Source: Bidens hawaiensis (Eukaryota > Streptophyta > Magnoliopsida > Asterales > Asteraceae). Taken from it: 64,000 bases of DNA. Below are positions 1-10,351 of the stretch, piece after piece. A program made the position numbers and the translations under genes. Location of the stretch: positions 1 through 64,000 of the forward strand of contig JAIQDT010009074.1 of NCBI GenBank assembly GCA_021521415.1, read 5' to 3'. The notes below the pieces were generated by a model, which saw only the letters and a program-made list of their open reading frames with translations, did no database searches and had not been told where the DNA came from. How positions within the stretch are numbered: position 1 is the stretch's first letter; each line of letters begins with the position of its first letter.

Positions 1-808
1 ACTATTTATAACAAAATATGTGAATATTAATATAGATAGGAGAAATACATTTTTAAATAATATATTATTCTAAAAGTTGATATTTGTTCTTTAATAATAT
101 AGATATAAGAATTTTGTTTTATTTTCTAAGTCAAAATCGGCTCATGTTCACCCACTATATATGGTTCTGGCTGTGTTTGATCACCTTTCATCGATTCTTA
201 GTAGCTAGGCGGAGTTAAAGAAAGTACTCTCGGTAACATTACTTGTAGCAAGTCCTCAAGGAGCACTTGGCCTTGTAACCTACTTTTACAACATTGCTAT
301 AACATAAGCTTCATCATTGTTCGACTTGCTTTACCTCTTCTATATTTTCCATTCTAACGGTTGTGATTCCGATTATCAAATTGTATTTTAAGCTATCACT
401 ATGAATTGTTGATTCCATCATAAATAAACATCTAATTATTATTAATTTATTACTATAATTATGTTTGCCAGTAGAAACAATCGAGAAGAAAGACAAATAG
501 CCAATCAGCTATATGTCAGGAACTTCTAGGCATTTATGAATATTCGTAACAGTGCCCACAATTAACGACGATGATCAATTAGGGTTTTGTCGCTGCACGA
601 CGCCGGTGACTCATTATCTAACAGACAATCATTGTTGGGTATCTGCATAGCCGCCTTGCGTCATCGAAGATGCTGTGCATATATGGTTTCTTATGGTTTT
701 GTAGGAAAGTTTAGAAGATAGAGATGACAATTGTTTTAAGAGAGCATCCAATTTACATATATGGGTTTTTACATTACTTTTTCATGAAAGTTGCTTATGG
801 GCTTTTAA
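1..808. other. AT-rich intergenic DNA, nothing recognised
   Basis: No open frame longer than about 60 codons and no protein, RNA or terminal-repeat signature that I can recognise. The stretch is AT-rich with scattered stop codons in all frames. Confidence 0.6.
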
Positions 809-815
809 TTCTTAG

Positions 816-1119
816 AGTATTCTCATCTAATGCCCTATATTATGGTAAGGAGTGTTTTTATAATTTAAAGAGTGATTTAAAGTGTTGTGAGTGAAGAATT
901 TTTAATTTTAGAAAACGTAGTTATTTTTCTGTATATTTGAAAAGTTACTGTTCATCCCATATAATTTTTTAATATATTTTGAAAGTTGTTGTGAGTGAAG
1001 GAGAGAGACATAGTAATAATAAAGGTATAAAAAAGTATTATTTAATTGAAAAAGAGAGAGAAAATGTAGTGTGTTTTATTGTAATTTTGAATTTAGGAAT
1101 AGAGAGTTGGATAAGAATG
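816..1119. mobile_element. Small TIR MITE (~304 bp)
   Basis: The left end (AGTATTCTCATCTAATGCCC) is an imperfect inverted match to the right end, which reads CATTCTTATCCAACTCTC on the opposite strand. The element is bounded by a 7-bp direct repeat TTCTTAG at 809-815 and 1120-1126; one further flanking base differs, so the duplication could have been 8 bp, as hAT elements make. It has no coding capacity and an AT-rich interior. The superfamily is uncertain. Confidence 0.5.
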
Positions 1120-1197
1120 TTCTTAGTTCTTGGAGACATTGTGTTTATTTCATCAATAGTTCTTAGGTTTATAACACAACAGACACATGAAAAATAA

Positions 1198-1390
1198 TAT
1201 AGATTACGATGTTCTTGACCTTTTTGTTCATGGAATATAGTCTCTAATGTTCAAAATAGTGTCTTTTAAATCTTTGTCTACACATAGTGTGTTTTTGTTC
1301 TTGATATTTTTTATGTTGTGTATTAAATTTGGATTAAAATTTGGTGTTGTATTTTAAAACACACCGTAACATAGATTATGATGTTCTTGG
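1198..1390 (+). repeat. Short direct repeats bracketing ~150 bp of AT-rich DNA
   Basis: A 20-base word beginning ATAGATTAYGATGTTCTTG is present at 1198-1217 and again at 1371-1390. Nothing coding lies between. It could be a decayed insertion footprint or a local duplication. Confidence 0.4.
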
Positions 1391-1397
1391 TATTTTT

Positions 1398-2401
1398 GAC
1401 AGAATTAATGAAAGTGTCCTTTATGTTGGTATCAGATTTCACTAATTCTCCTTTATCTTTAAAATTGACGTGTTTTGTACTTTATGTTTCCAAATATTAC
1501 ACATTTTGTCATTTGGCTCTAACCCATTTAACTTTTCTCGTTAAGTCAGGTCACATGTCTTACACATGAGGAAAAATTAGTCATTTTACCAATTTATTTT
1601 AAAATAATTTTAATTCTTATTGAACAGTATTGACCGATAATAATCCATATTCATTTTATCGCCACTGATTGTCCCAAATTTAAAAAAGTTGCACCTAGTG
1701 GTCCCTTGTCGACATGGAGTTAACGACATTATATTTTTTTTCCCGAATTTCAAACTAATGTTTTAGTGCATTTGATCTGAAAGAGGATATGAATCGATTG
1801 ATGTAAAATTTAGCTTGAAACGGTGATTCAAACGACTTAATTTTTTTTAATTGTAAGTTCGAGCACTTGAGTTAAGGCATTATTTCGTCACTTTGGAGTA
1901 CCCTTTCGAACCAAGTTTTACATCAATCGGCTCGTATTCTCTTCTGATCAAAAACCCTAAAACATTAGTTTGATATTCAGAAAAAAGTATAACGCCGTTA
2001 AGTCCTTTTTAACGATGGACCATCGGGGGCCAACTTTATTAAATTTGGGACCATCAGTGGCGATAAAATAAATAGAGATTATTATCGGCTAATACCATTA
2101 AATAGGGATTATTAAAATCCAATAAACATGTATGTATATGCACACATTAAAATGATTTTTTATCTTATACACACACACATGCACACACAAATTAAAATGA
2201 TTATTTAAATGAATACGTAAAATGACTAACTTGCCCTCATGTGCAATGCATGTGACCTGACTTAACGAGAAAAACTAACTGGGTTAGGGCCAAAGGACAA
2301 CCGGTGTAACATTTGGAAACATAAAGTACAAAACACTTCAATTTTAAAGATAAAAGACAGTGAGTGATACAAATATAAATGACAATTTCTGTAACCCTGT
2401 C
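1398..2401. mobile_element. Mutator-like non-autonomous element with ~200-bp TIRs
   Basis: The ~215 bp from 1398 reappear as an imperfect inverted copy ending at 2401. Shared landmarks, in order, are CTTTATCTTTAAAATTG, TTTTGTACTTTATGTTTCC, TTCTCGTTAAGTCAGGTCAC and ACATGAGG. Long TIRs with no transposase are typical of non-autonomous MULEs. A related element at 60541-61726 shares the same inner TIR words. I could not find a convincing 9-bp target duplication here, so the outer limits may be off by some bases. A separate fold-back element (1609-2120) occupies the interior. Confidence 0.6.
1609..2120. mobile_element. Nested fold-back (near-complete inverted repeat) element
   Basis: The left arm (about 1609-1860) and right arm (about 1865-2120) are imperfect reverse complements for almost their whole length. 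Shared words are GATAATAATC, TTTTATCGCCACTGAT, CCCAAATTTAA and ATCAAACTAATGTTTTAG. A transcript through it would form a ~240-bp hairpin. It lies inside the Mutator-like element and is therefore the younger insertion. No ORF and no clear target duplication were found. Confidence 0.6.
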
Positions 2402-2410
2402 TATATATAT

Positions 2411-2736
2411 GGATTTGATTTCTTTGAGAACTACTTCTACCTTTAAGAACTCGAAAAAACTCAGCCTAACAATTTTTTTTTGTTTTTGAATTTTTTTTAC
2501 ATATATGTAATATATGTAGGTTACATGTACGTAGAAAAATCACAACATTTTTTACGCACCGAGTTGAATTTTTACATGTGTTTATATTAGTGTAATCACT
2601 GTACATGTTTATTCTCTCTCTCTTACTTAATTTTTTAATCAGATTTAATCTCAACCAAATAATCTATCCTATTTAATTAAATGTGTTGTTAAGACTGAAG
2701 TTTTTAAAACTTAACAAGTTCTCAAATTATCACTCC

Positions 2737-2740
<4 letters not shown>
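2411..2740. mobile_element. TA-flanked TIR element, family T1 copy a
   Basis: The left end reads ...TTTGAGAAC...TTTAAGAACT and the right end, reverse complemented, reads ...TTTGAGAACTTG...TTTTAAAAACTT. The outer flank on both sides is TA-dinucleotide DNA. A second copy (8739-9080) has the same ends and length. The setting resembles Micron-type MITEs, which sit in (TA)n tracts, but the family assignment is inference. Confidence 0.55.

Positions 2741-2797
<57 letters not shown>
2741..2797. repeat. (TA)n microsatellite, ~57 bp
   Basis: A pure TA dinucleotide run. It separates T1 copy a from T2 copy a and probably acts as an insertion target, since shorter TA runs also separate the next elements. 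Confidence 0.95.
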
Positions 2798-2799
<2 letters not shown>

Positions 2800-3168
2800 T
2801 ATTGGATCATTTCAGAAGTTTTTTACAGCGAGAAGTAAGGTGTAACTCCATTATTCCCTAATTTCACTCTCTTTCTTATGTGTAGGTGCATATGTATGTG
2901 TGTAGATACGTATGTTTGTATATGTGTACGTATGTTTGTATATGTGTAAGTATGTTTGTATGTGTGTAGGTACATAGGTTTGAATGTGGCTCGGTATATT
3001 TATATGTTTGTAGGTAGGTTTGAATGTGTAATTAAGACATAAATACAACCAACTTACATATATGTATGTAACATCATATGAAAGGGAGTGAAATTAGGGA
3101 TTAATGGAGTTATACATTCACTTCTCGCACTTCTCGTTGTAATATCACTTCTCGCAAGATCCATCTCA
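2798..3168. mobile_element. TA-flanked TIR element, family T2 copy a
   Basis: The ~70-bp end at 2798 (GGATCATTTCAGAAG, GCGAGAAGT, TAACTCCATTA, CCCTAATTTCACTC) is repeated inverted at 3075-3168. The interior (about 2880-3035) is a short tandem array of TGTRTATGTGTAMGTATGTT-like units. There is no protein; the apparent minus-strand ORF is only the translated array. Confidence 0.55.
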
Positions 3169-3188
3169 TATATATATATATATATATA

Positions 3189-4516
3189 GGGGATGGATCA
3201 TGTGGGAAGTCATATTATAGCGAGAAGTGCGAGAAGTTAATCTGAACCATTGGTTGTGTTTAATCAATGGTCTATAAAAGAAATGGCAAATCCGTAATTA
3301 AATATACATATTTATGACATATTTTTAATTAAAAAGGGTGCATATGTCTTTTGTAATATTGCTCTCATTAAGCCAGATATTAATGTTATTCAACAGTTTC
3401 AATTTTTTATGCCTAGTCAATGGTCATGAAGTCATATATGAGTATTAGTATTTTAAATATTGTGTAGGATTTGTAGAGTTTTAAATTACTTTTCCATAAA
3501 AGTTGCCAGCACTTAAATTAAATGTCCTACACTATAGTATTAAATTGTGTAAATTTTTATAGTGTGTTGGTATCGTGAATATGTATGAAAAATTTTTATA
3601 ATCATAGGTTATTAGCATGATCTTATTTATTACATGTAATCTAATGAAAAAAAAAGTTTAGTTTGTACTGTGTAGGTTGTATTTCGAATTGTGTAAGCGT
3701 AAACTTTATCGTGTGTAGGTTCATGTGTGTACCGTGTAGGTGATATTTTAAATTGTGTATGTGTAAATTTTGTCGTGTGTAGGTTTATATATGTACTGTA
3801 TAGGTGGTATTTCGAATTGTGTATGTGTAAAATTTATCGTGTGTAGGTTCATATAAGTACTGTGTAGGTGATATTTTGAATTGTGTGTTGTTAATTTTAG
3901 CGTGTGTACGTTCATATATGTACTGTCTAGGTGGTATATCGAATTGTATATGTAAACTTTATCGTGTGTAGAATCATTTATGTACTATGTAGGTGGTTTT
4001 ACGAATTCGGTATAAATTTGAAAATCTTTTTAAATTTGGTTGTATGTAAAAGTTTTGTGAATAATTATTCGCAGAGGAACATATAGTTATGTCTAGGAAA
4101 TAAGGTAATTGTAAAGTAATCCAAGATTTCAAGTCATGTAAAACACATACTTTGTTGATCGTATGTACATGTGTATGAATATGTTAAATTATATAATATG
4201 ATGTAATAATGTTTAATATATTTAACTTATTTTTGTTAGCCATAAACGGACTTGTTGGTAACACCAAGATAAAATCTTGAGAATTGTAAAAGGAAGGGAT
4301 GATGAAAAATTAAAAATTAAAAGAATAAAAGTAAACAGAAAAACTATGATATGAAACCCCTACGACATTTATTGGTTACCATAAACAAAACCTGAATATT
4401 TTACTATTATACCCATTTGATTAATTAAATATAAAATAAAAAGAAAAATCTTGATTGGTTCAAATGTCTTCTCGCACTTCTCGCGCTAAAAAACACTTCT
4501 GAAATGAACCTAATCC
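3189..4516. mobile_element. TA-flanked TIR element, family T2 copy b (~1.3 kb)
   Basis: The left end carries GCGAGAAGTGCGAGAAG followed by AATCTGAACCATTGG; the right end carries the inverted words CTTCTCGCACTTCTCGCGC and TTGGTTCAAATG. Both flanks are TATATATA. The interior has a ~63-bp tandem array (3660-4005) and no long ORF. It is probably non-autonomous. Confidence 0.55.
3660..4005 (+). repeat. Tandem array, ~63-bp unit, about 5.5 copies
   Basis: Each unit contains TGTACYGTGTAGGTGG, ATTTYGAATTGTGTATGTG and ATCGTGTGTAGGTTCATA in the same order. Units differ at several positions, so the array is not recent. It lies inside T2 copy b. Confidence 0.75.
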
Positions 4517-4526
4517 TATATATATA

Positions 4527-5255
4527 GGGGAAGGTTCTAGAGAGAAGTCAAATTATTGCGAGAAGTGCGAGAAATAAATCTAGGTCATTGAATATGTTTG
4601 ATCTATGGTTCATAATAATAATAGCAATCTTGTAATAAATAATCAAATTATTTATGAGACTTTTAATATAAAACTAGTAAATGTCCCCGCGCGTTGCGGC
4701 GAAAACGTTGAAACACATACACCCACATGTTGCGATGAAAACGTTAATAAAAGATAAAGTTAATAAAGTTTGTCTTCATAAAAATTTAGGTTGTCATGAA
4801 TAAAAGAAAAAAAAATATATTTGCCCATATGTTTTGTTCACATATTGTGGAAGCTTGTTATAAGGTGTATGTAGAAATATTAATGTGACAACAATGTATT
4901 CAAAATTTATAATATTGTTATGTTGTGATAAAAAGAAGTTAAAAGTATATTATATCTTATCTGGATTGGTTTTGAGTGAAACTTATATTGAAACATAGAT
5001 AAAAATAAGAATTTTGTAATGGTATATTTGACATATAAGAAATCATTATATTTATAATTTGTTAGTGAAAAATAAAATATGCAAAAGATATCTATAGAAA
5101 TAAAATAATATGGAAATAAAACTTAGAAAGCCATCCAATAACAATAATATTAAAATTAAAATAAGTTTTGAAAATGACAGCATAACGTTTTTTATCAAAT
5201 GTAAAAAAGCTAGTGGTTCATTTCATGAATAGTAGCATATATGAGTTAACAACTA

Positions 5256-5291
<36 letters not shown>

Positions 5292-6706
5292 ATGGGTAGG
5301 TTGTTCCAATCTTTTATAACAAACGTTCACTTAATTAATTAGTTCCTAAAATGTTTGCTTGTAAATAATTTATTGCTTATAGTTGCCATGACTGGAATTT
5401 CAATCCCAAAATTGATACACAACCTATCCTTATTTTACGTTAAAAAAATTTTATCCTTGTGCTATTTCACATTTTTTGTTTTCTTCGATTGGGATTTTGT
5501 AACAAAAAAATTGGCTTCGATTGGAGTGTAGAGTTGTCTTGTTTTTATTTAGGTATAGTTTTAATTATTTACTTTGGTGAATTTCGTAGAAAAAAGTGGT
5601 TGTTCACAAATGTGAAAAGATCCACTAATTGTGTAGGATGTTTTCAACTTATGTAGGATGTATTCAAATACTAAGGAGAATAATTTCTTATCTGTGTAGG
5701 ATGTTCTCAACTTACGTAGGATATGTTCAAATAACAATTTAATGATTTTTTTAACCGTGTATGATGTTTTCAACTTGTGTTGGGTATCGCTAGAATGCAT
5801 TATTATTTTGTTTAGTATGCCGTCATTGTCGATCATATACAATCATGCTGCAAATGTTTTTTATATAGTCCGAAATGTGAATTGCTTCGTAATGGAATTG
5901 CCCAGACTCCCAAAAGGGGTAATTTCATCAATTTATGTAATAACTGACACCGACTTTTAGTAATCTATGGTTTGTGTAGAAATACATTCGTTGTATAGGG
6001 ACATGTTAATCTGGGTATGCGTTGATATGCTACCATCTTTTAGCTACATAAAGTGATGATGTTCTGAAACTATTGTTTTTGTGTAGGTTGTTATGGATTA
6101 TGTATGTATGTGTCTATTTTTTTAATTAATTGAAATGTGTTATTTTATGTATGTTCATGTATTGTCTTATGAGTATATATATAAATGAGAATAGATCATT
6201 TCTGTGTAGGTTGTTTATCGTTAAGTGTAGGTTGACAAATAAATTATTGTACTTTTTATATTATGTACCTCATTATATATTGTGTACATTACGGAATACA
6301 CACTTATATTTATTACTTAATAAAAAAAGATAATATATTTGTTGAAGCCAAATCTTTGTTTCAATGTATATGTGAATATAGGATATATTATCAATCCTAT
6401 ATTTTTGTTGATTTAAATAATAATAAATGGAAATTCAAACATAAAAAGGACGAATCTTATTATATATTATAAACGTATTATACCAAAATAGATGTTTTGC
6501 ATTAATTAACAAAGATATAAAATAATAAAAGAGTAAAATTGAAACTTTCAAAAGCATTAATACTTACCAAAATATAAAAATTGCAACATCTACCATTACA
6601 TCATATACATTTAATCAAATGTTAAACAAAAGAAAAAAAATTGATTGGTTATAATAATTTCTTGCATTTTCTCATAAAGATGATTTCTCGCATGAATTTA
6701 AGCCTA
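4527..6706. mobile_element. TA-flanked TIR element, family T2 copy c (~2.2 kb)
   Basis: The left end (GCGAGAAGTGCGAGAAATAAATC, then a region matching copy b after its TIR) pairs with a degenerate inverted end around 6650-6706 (GATTTCTCGCATGAATTTA). Copy c is longer than copy b because foreign DNA starts at about 4674 (possible Helitron end). The stretch 5615-5780 has repeated TGTGTAGGATGTTYTCAACTT units, in the style of copy b's array. No convincing gene is present. A (TA)n tract lies at 5258-5285. Confidence 0.45.
4674..4710 (-). mobile_element. Possible Helitron 3' terminus (hairpin + CTAG)
   Basis: On the minus strand the sequence carries a GC-rich short stem (CCGC/GCGG around a GCGTT loop) followed about 10 nt later by CTAG|T. 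This is the layout of Helitron 3' ends (hairpin then CTRR, inserted before T). It appears abruptly in AT-rich DNA. I could not locate the 5' TC end, so the extent toward higher coordinates is unknown. Confidence 0.35.
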
Positions 6707-6914
6707 AATATGTGAATGATTTCTTTCATATTTTAGAAATACTTAATCAAAAGCTCAAAACTATGTAGTGGGTTTCAGATATAATGTTAGATGCTTAACT
6801 GCCTCATATTCACTTTTCTCACATATATATGTATATAAACATTTAGGTTGAATGACTTAGGGACAAAGAAAACGTTAAATGGGCCTTTCTCCATAATTAA
6901 ATGAGCCACCATAT

Positions 6915-7414
6915 TGTTATGGACTGAAACCATTGCAAGGTATGTGACTTTTCCTGCATCGGTTGTATGGGCAATTGATGTGGGGTTTATAAGCCAAATA
7001 GATTCCGTCACCTATCAGACTAGTCTTTTGGGTTAAGTTCTTCTGTTTGGCTTGTAACATTGGTATCAGACCCAACTTCGGAGTGGTGGCCCACAGAGTG
7101 GTGGCCTGGAGGAAGTCAGATGTGACCAACGTGGCCGTGACCAACGAGGACTCGGAGTGGTTGTCTGGAGTGAGCCAGCCGTTACCAACGTGGCCGTGAC
7201 CAACGAGGACGTTGGCCCTTAAGAGGGTGCATTGTTACGGACTGAAACCATTGCAAGGAATGAGACTTGTCCCAAATAGCCAAACAGAAGAACTCAACCC
7301 AAAAGACTAGTCTGATAGGTGAGGAACCTATTTGGCTTATTAACCCCACATCAATTGCCCATACAACCGATGTGGGACAAGTACCATACCTTGCAATAGT
7401 TTCAGTCCGTTACA
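6915..7414 (+). mobile_element. Rearranged TRIM-type miniature LTR retroelement
   Basis: A 145-bp LTR (6915-7059) starts TGTTATGG and ends GTAACA. One base later comes a primer-binding site TGGTATCAGACCC (7061-7073), close to the iMet-tRNA complement. The ~160-bp internal part has no ORF and holds a ~60-bp repeat containing GTGGCCGTGACCAACGAGGA. A purine-rich stretch precedes the start of a second direct LTR (7233-7276). That LTR stops after ~44 bp and is joined to an inverted LTR copy (7277-7414). The whole unit is bounded by CATAT (6910-6914) and CACAT (7415-7419), a one-mismatch target duplication. The paralogous block at 9463 is the empty site. Confidence 0.75.
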
Positions 7415-7721
7415 CACATTAATTAGTCTTCTAATTGTCAACCAATGAACTCAACCCAAAGCCCAAAGGTCTATACTAATCCTAACAGCGTATGAAATAT
7501 TTCATACGTATCAAGGCTTTATTTTTCAAAACTCATACGTTTCATGGTTGAAGGCTAAAGTTTTATTCTACGCAAATCTTTATCCATTGCTGAAATCTTT
7601 ACGGTGATTATTACTATCTATATTGGACAAACAATTGGTAATACAGCCGGTTGTCTAAATTAACATAAAAAATCCCTAGTTAGTTCTGTACTTCTGTTTC
7701 GAAACAAGAGTCTATATTTGA

Positions 7722-7786
<65 letters not shown>
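7722..7786 (+). repeat. (AAT)n microsatellite
   Basis: About 21 uninterrupted AAT trinucleotides. The matching tract in the duplicated block is at 9761-9821 and differs slightly in repeat number. The poly-leucine frame on the other strand is a by-product. Confidence 0.95.
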
Positions 7787-7787
<1 letters not shown>

Positions 7788-8195
7788 GGCCCACATCTAC
7801 TATTTACGACTTTTACCAAACGACATATTTCCTCATGTGGATTTTTACAAATCAGCTGAGGAATTTTGTAATCAATTGAAAAATCAATGTGATGGGGCAA
7901 AATATGAAAAATACTTTTCATACAAAATGCAAAATTGAATACGGAACTTTTACACATTTTCCAAATGAGTCACTTCTTGGAACTAATAACATACTCACAA
8001 TGACTCTAAACGAGCAATGAAAGTTTGACATTTCAAAACAGTAAAATATTATCTTATGCCAAAGAAACTAAGAGACAAAGGCAAACACTTTGAAACAAAC
8101 CGCGTAAGAATTAAAAAAAAGCATATTGGTTGTACAAGTGATTCAGAATCTGATGATAAAGTTTCGGATTTTACAGCCTTCTCAAAAACAATGGT
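7787..8195 (+). pseudogene. Decayed copia gag fragment (copy 1)
   Basis: Read on the plus strand just after the AAT tract, about 50 codons remain open. They resemble the UBN2-type gag of Ty1/copia elements: a short Leu-rich segment, then a DxFPHVDFYKSAEEFCNQL-like helix and a conserved-looking Asn-Gln-Cys-Asp motif. Further on in shifted frames come FPNESL and an acidic SDSESDD segment of the sort found before copia gag zinc knuckles. Stops and indels interrupt it throughout, and no zinc knuckle, PBS or LTR is nearby. The call rests on recognition of the gag style only, so it is tentative. An identical remnant lies in the second block. Confidence 0.4.
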
Positions 8196-8200
8196 TCTTA

Positions 8201-8420
8201 GTGTGTGCGTAGTGGGGTGGAAAAAAGGGTGACGAAGGGGCGATTTTTGTGGACCCCCCCCACCCACAGCGATAAGATGGGCGACAGGGGGCCGAGGAAT
8301 AATTGTCATCTGTTTGTGTTTGAATATATTATTATTTTAATATATATTTTAACATATATATATATATATGTGTGTGTGTGTCTGTGTGTGTGCGTATTGG
8401 GCTAAAACCCCACTATACTC
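8201..8420. mobile_element. Tourist/Harbinger-like MITE (220 bp)
   Basis: The ends GTAGTGGGGT (left) and ACCCCACTATAC (right) are inverted repeats, and the element is bounded by TTA at 8198-8200 and 8421-8423, the PIF/Harbinger target duplication. The interior has C-rich and G-rich runs plus a TA/TG microsatellite (8353-8395). A truncated copy lies at 10237-10342. Confidence 0.65.
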
Positions 8421-8423
8421 TTA

Positions 8424-8700
8424 AAACAAAAGTTCTCATTTTACTAACTAGACGTCACATGTCACTTATCCTCTCAATTTGTAGCCCCTCGCTACACATA
8501 GTCTTATGACCAACCAATCACAAAGGCAACAGTAGTAGAGGAAATTCTGACTCTTAAGCCATGTATAGTGGGCTACAAGTTTGTATGACAAGGGGCGAGA
8601 AAACCGGCCTCGGGGGTGACAAAATGGGCGAAGTTGGGCTGGGTGACTAGTTTTTGTCGCGGGCTTGTTTGTTGAAAACATTATTATTATATAATTATAT

Positions 8701-8737
<37 letters not shown>

Positions 8738-8738
8738 G
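8424..8738. other. Spacer with further MITE-end fragments
   Basis: No gene seen. At 8478-8505 and 8560-8590 there are outward-facing words (GTAGCCCCTCGCTACACATA / TATAGTGGGCTACAAG) resembling ends of the GTAGTGGG-type MITE family, and G-rich DNA (GGGGCGAG, GGGGGTGAC) follows to about 8650. A (TA)n tract runs over 8701-8738. Confidence 0.45.
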
Positions 8739-9077
8739 ATTGATTTCTTTTGAGAACCACCTTGAGTTTTAAGAACTTGAAAAAACTCAACGTAATAATT
8801 TTTTTTTTCTGAATTTTTTTTACACATGTGTAATACGTAGGTGTAAGTGATGTACAAAAATTACGGTATTTTTTTACACACCGAATCGACTTTTTACACA
8901 TGTGTAACTAACGTTTAAACTTGTGTAATTATCAAAAATACATATTCTCTCTCCTGCTTCATTTTTTAATTGCATTTAATCTCAGCCACATGTTTCATAT
9001 CATTTAATTAAATGTGTGGTCCAAAATTGAGTTTTTTAAAGTTCTTAAAACTTACCATGGTTCTCAAAATAACCCTC

Positions 9078-9080
<3 letters not shown>
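8739..9080. mobile_element. TA-flanked TIR element, family T1 copy b
   Basis: The left end GATTTCTTTTGAGAACC...GTTTTAAGAACTT and the right end, reverse complemented GGGAGGGTTATTTTGAGAACC...AGTTTTAAGAACTT, form ~55-bp imperfect TIRs. (TA)n tracts flank both sides (to 8738 and 9081-9108). It matches T1 copy a in size and in the GTGTAA-rich interior. Confidence 0.65.
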
Positions 9081-9112
<32 letters not shown>

Positions 9113-9426
9113 CCTACAACAGTTGAGGGCTTTACCTTAGTCAGTAGTAGTGTGAGGCAAAAGAAGCCCGTTCTAGAACTTTACCAATGCAAAGTCGTCC
9201 AATGATTCTTGGAGCTTGGCTAAAATTATTTTATTAGTATAAGGGTACCAAAAAAACGATTACTGACTTTCGGTTAATCCACTTTTCGGGTAGTTTCAGT
9301 TTCTTTTCAAATTCACATTATACAACTCTTTTGTGAGGCAATGTGTAGTGGGCTTGGGTTAAGGCGATAAGGGGGCGAGAAGGCTTTGGCACCCCCCCCC
9401 CACCGGCGATTTTTGGGCGATTTTTA
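9081..9426. other. (TA)n tract then unassigned spacer
   Basis: TA repeat to 9108, then AT-rich DNA without coding or repeat signal. Around 9345-9420 there is another GTGTAGTGGGC end with C-rich DNA (CCCCCCCCCC at 9393-9402) of the same MITE style as 8201-8420. Confidence 0.45.
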
Positions 9427-9759
9427 CGTTAAATGGGCCTTTCTCCATAATTAAACGGGCCACCCCATTAGTCTTCTAATTGTCAACAAATGAACTCGAT
9501 TCAAAGGTCTATACTAATCCTAACAACGTATGAAATATTTCATACGTATCAAGCCTTTATTTTTCAAAACTCATACGTTTCATGGTTGAAGGCTAAATTT
9601 TTATTCTACACAAATCTTTATCCATTGCTGAAATCTTTACGGTGATTATTACTATCTATATTGGACAAACAATTGGTAATACAGCCGGTTGTCTAAATTA
9701 ACATAAAAAATCCCTAGTTAGTTCTGTACTTCTGTTTCGAAACAAGAGTCTATATTTGA

Positions 9760-9822
<63 letters not shown>

Positions 9823-10322
9823 GGCCCACATCTACTATTTACGACTTTTACCAAACGACATATTTCCTCATGTGGATTTTTACAAATCAGCTGAGGAATT
9901 TTGTAATCAATTGAAAAATCAATGTGATGGGGCAAAATATGAAAAATACTTTTCATACAAAATGCAAAATTGAATACGGAACTTTTACACATTTTCCAAA
10001 TGAGTCACTTCTTGGAACTAATAACATACTCACAATGACTCTAAACGAGCAATGAAAGTTTGACATTTCAAAACAGTAAAATATTATCTTATGCCAAAGA
10101 AACTAAGAGACAAAGGCAAACACTTTCAAACAAACCACGTAAGATTAAAAAAAAAAGCATACTGGTTGTACAAGTTATTCAGAATCTGATGATAAAGTTT
10201 CGGATTTTGTAGCCTTCTCAAAAACAATGGTTCTTAGTGTGTGCGTAGTGGGGTGGAAAAAAGGGCGACAAAGGGGCGATTTTTGTGGAACACCCCCCCA
10301 CCCCCACCAACGATAAGAGGGG
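9427..10322 (+). repeat. Duplicated block, copy 2 (empty site for TRIM)
   Basis: Near-identical to 6871-8281 without the TRIM. The join GGGCCACCCCATTAGTC corresponds to the site where copy 1 has CATAT[TRIM]CACAT. The block includes (AAT)n at 9761-9821 and the same gag remnant. Confidence 0.85.
9822..10230 (+). pseudogene. Decayed copia gag fragment (copy 2)
   Basis: Duplicate of the gag-like remnant at 7787-8195, with the same open stretch of about 50 codons and the same downstream disabling changes plus a few extra substitutions. It shows that decay preceded the block duplication. Confidence 0.4.
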
Positions 10323-10342
10323 TGACCGGGGGGGGGGGGGGG
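10237..10342. mobile_element. Truncated Tourist-like MITE ending in a G15 run
   Basis: It starts after TTA with the same GTGTGTGCGTAGTGGGG end as 8201 but stops after ~90 bp at a run of 15 G (10328-10342). Beyond that, unrelated retroelement DNA begins. The break is also the right limit of the block duplication. Confidence 0.6.
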
Positions 10343-10351
10343 TAGGTCCCT

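Larger units (their letters stand above)
6871..8281 (+). repeat. Duplicated block, copy 1 (interrupted by TRIM element)
   Basis: The DNA from ACGTTAAATGGGCC to the GGGGCGATTTTTGTGG region matches 9427-10322 nearly base for base, including a gag remnant, an (AAT)n tract and the start of a MITE. Copy 1 holds a 500-bp TRIM-like insertion at 6915-7414 that copy 2 lacks. Confidence 0.85.

Noticed and set aside
2851..3048. Tyr/Thr/His-rich minus-strand frame
   Set aside because: Translation of the GTATGTTTGTATATG tandem array inside T2 copy a.
7712..7957. Minus-strand frame with a poly-leucine run (also 9750-9992)
   Set aside because: The Leu run is the translated (AAT)n microsatellite. The plus strand gives the more sensible gag-like reading.
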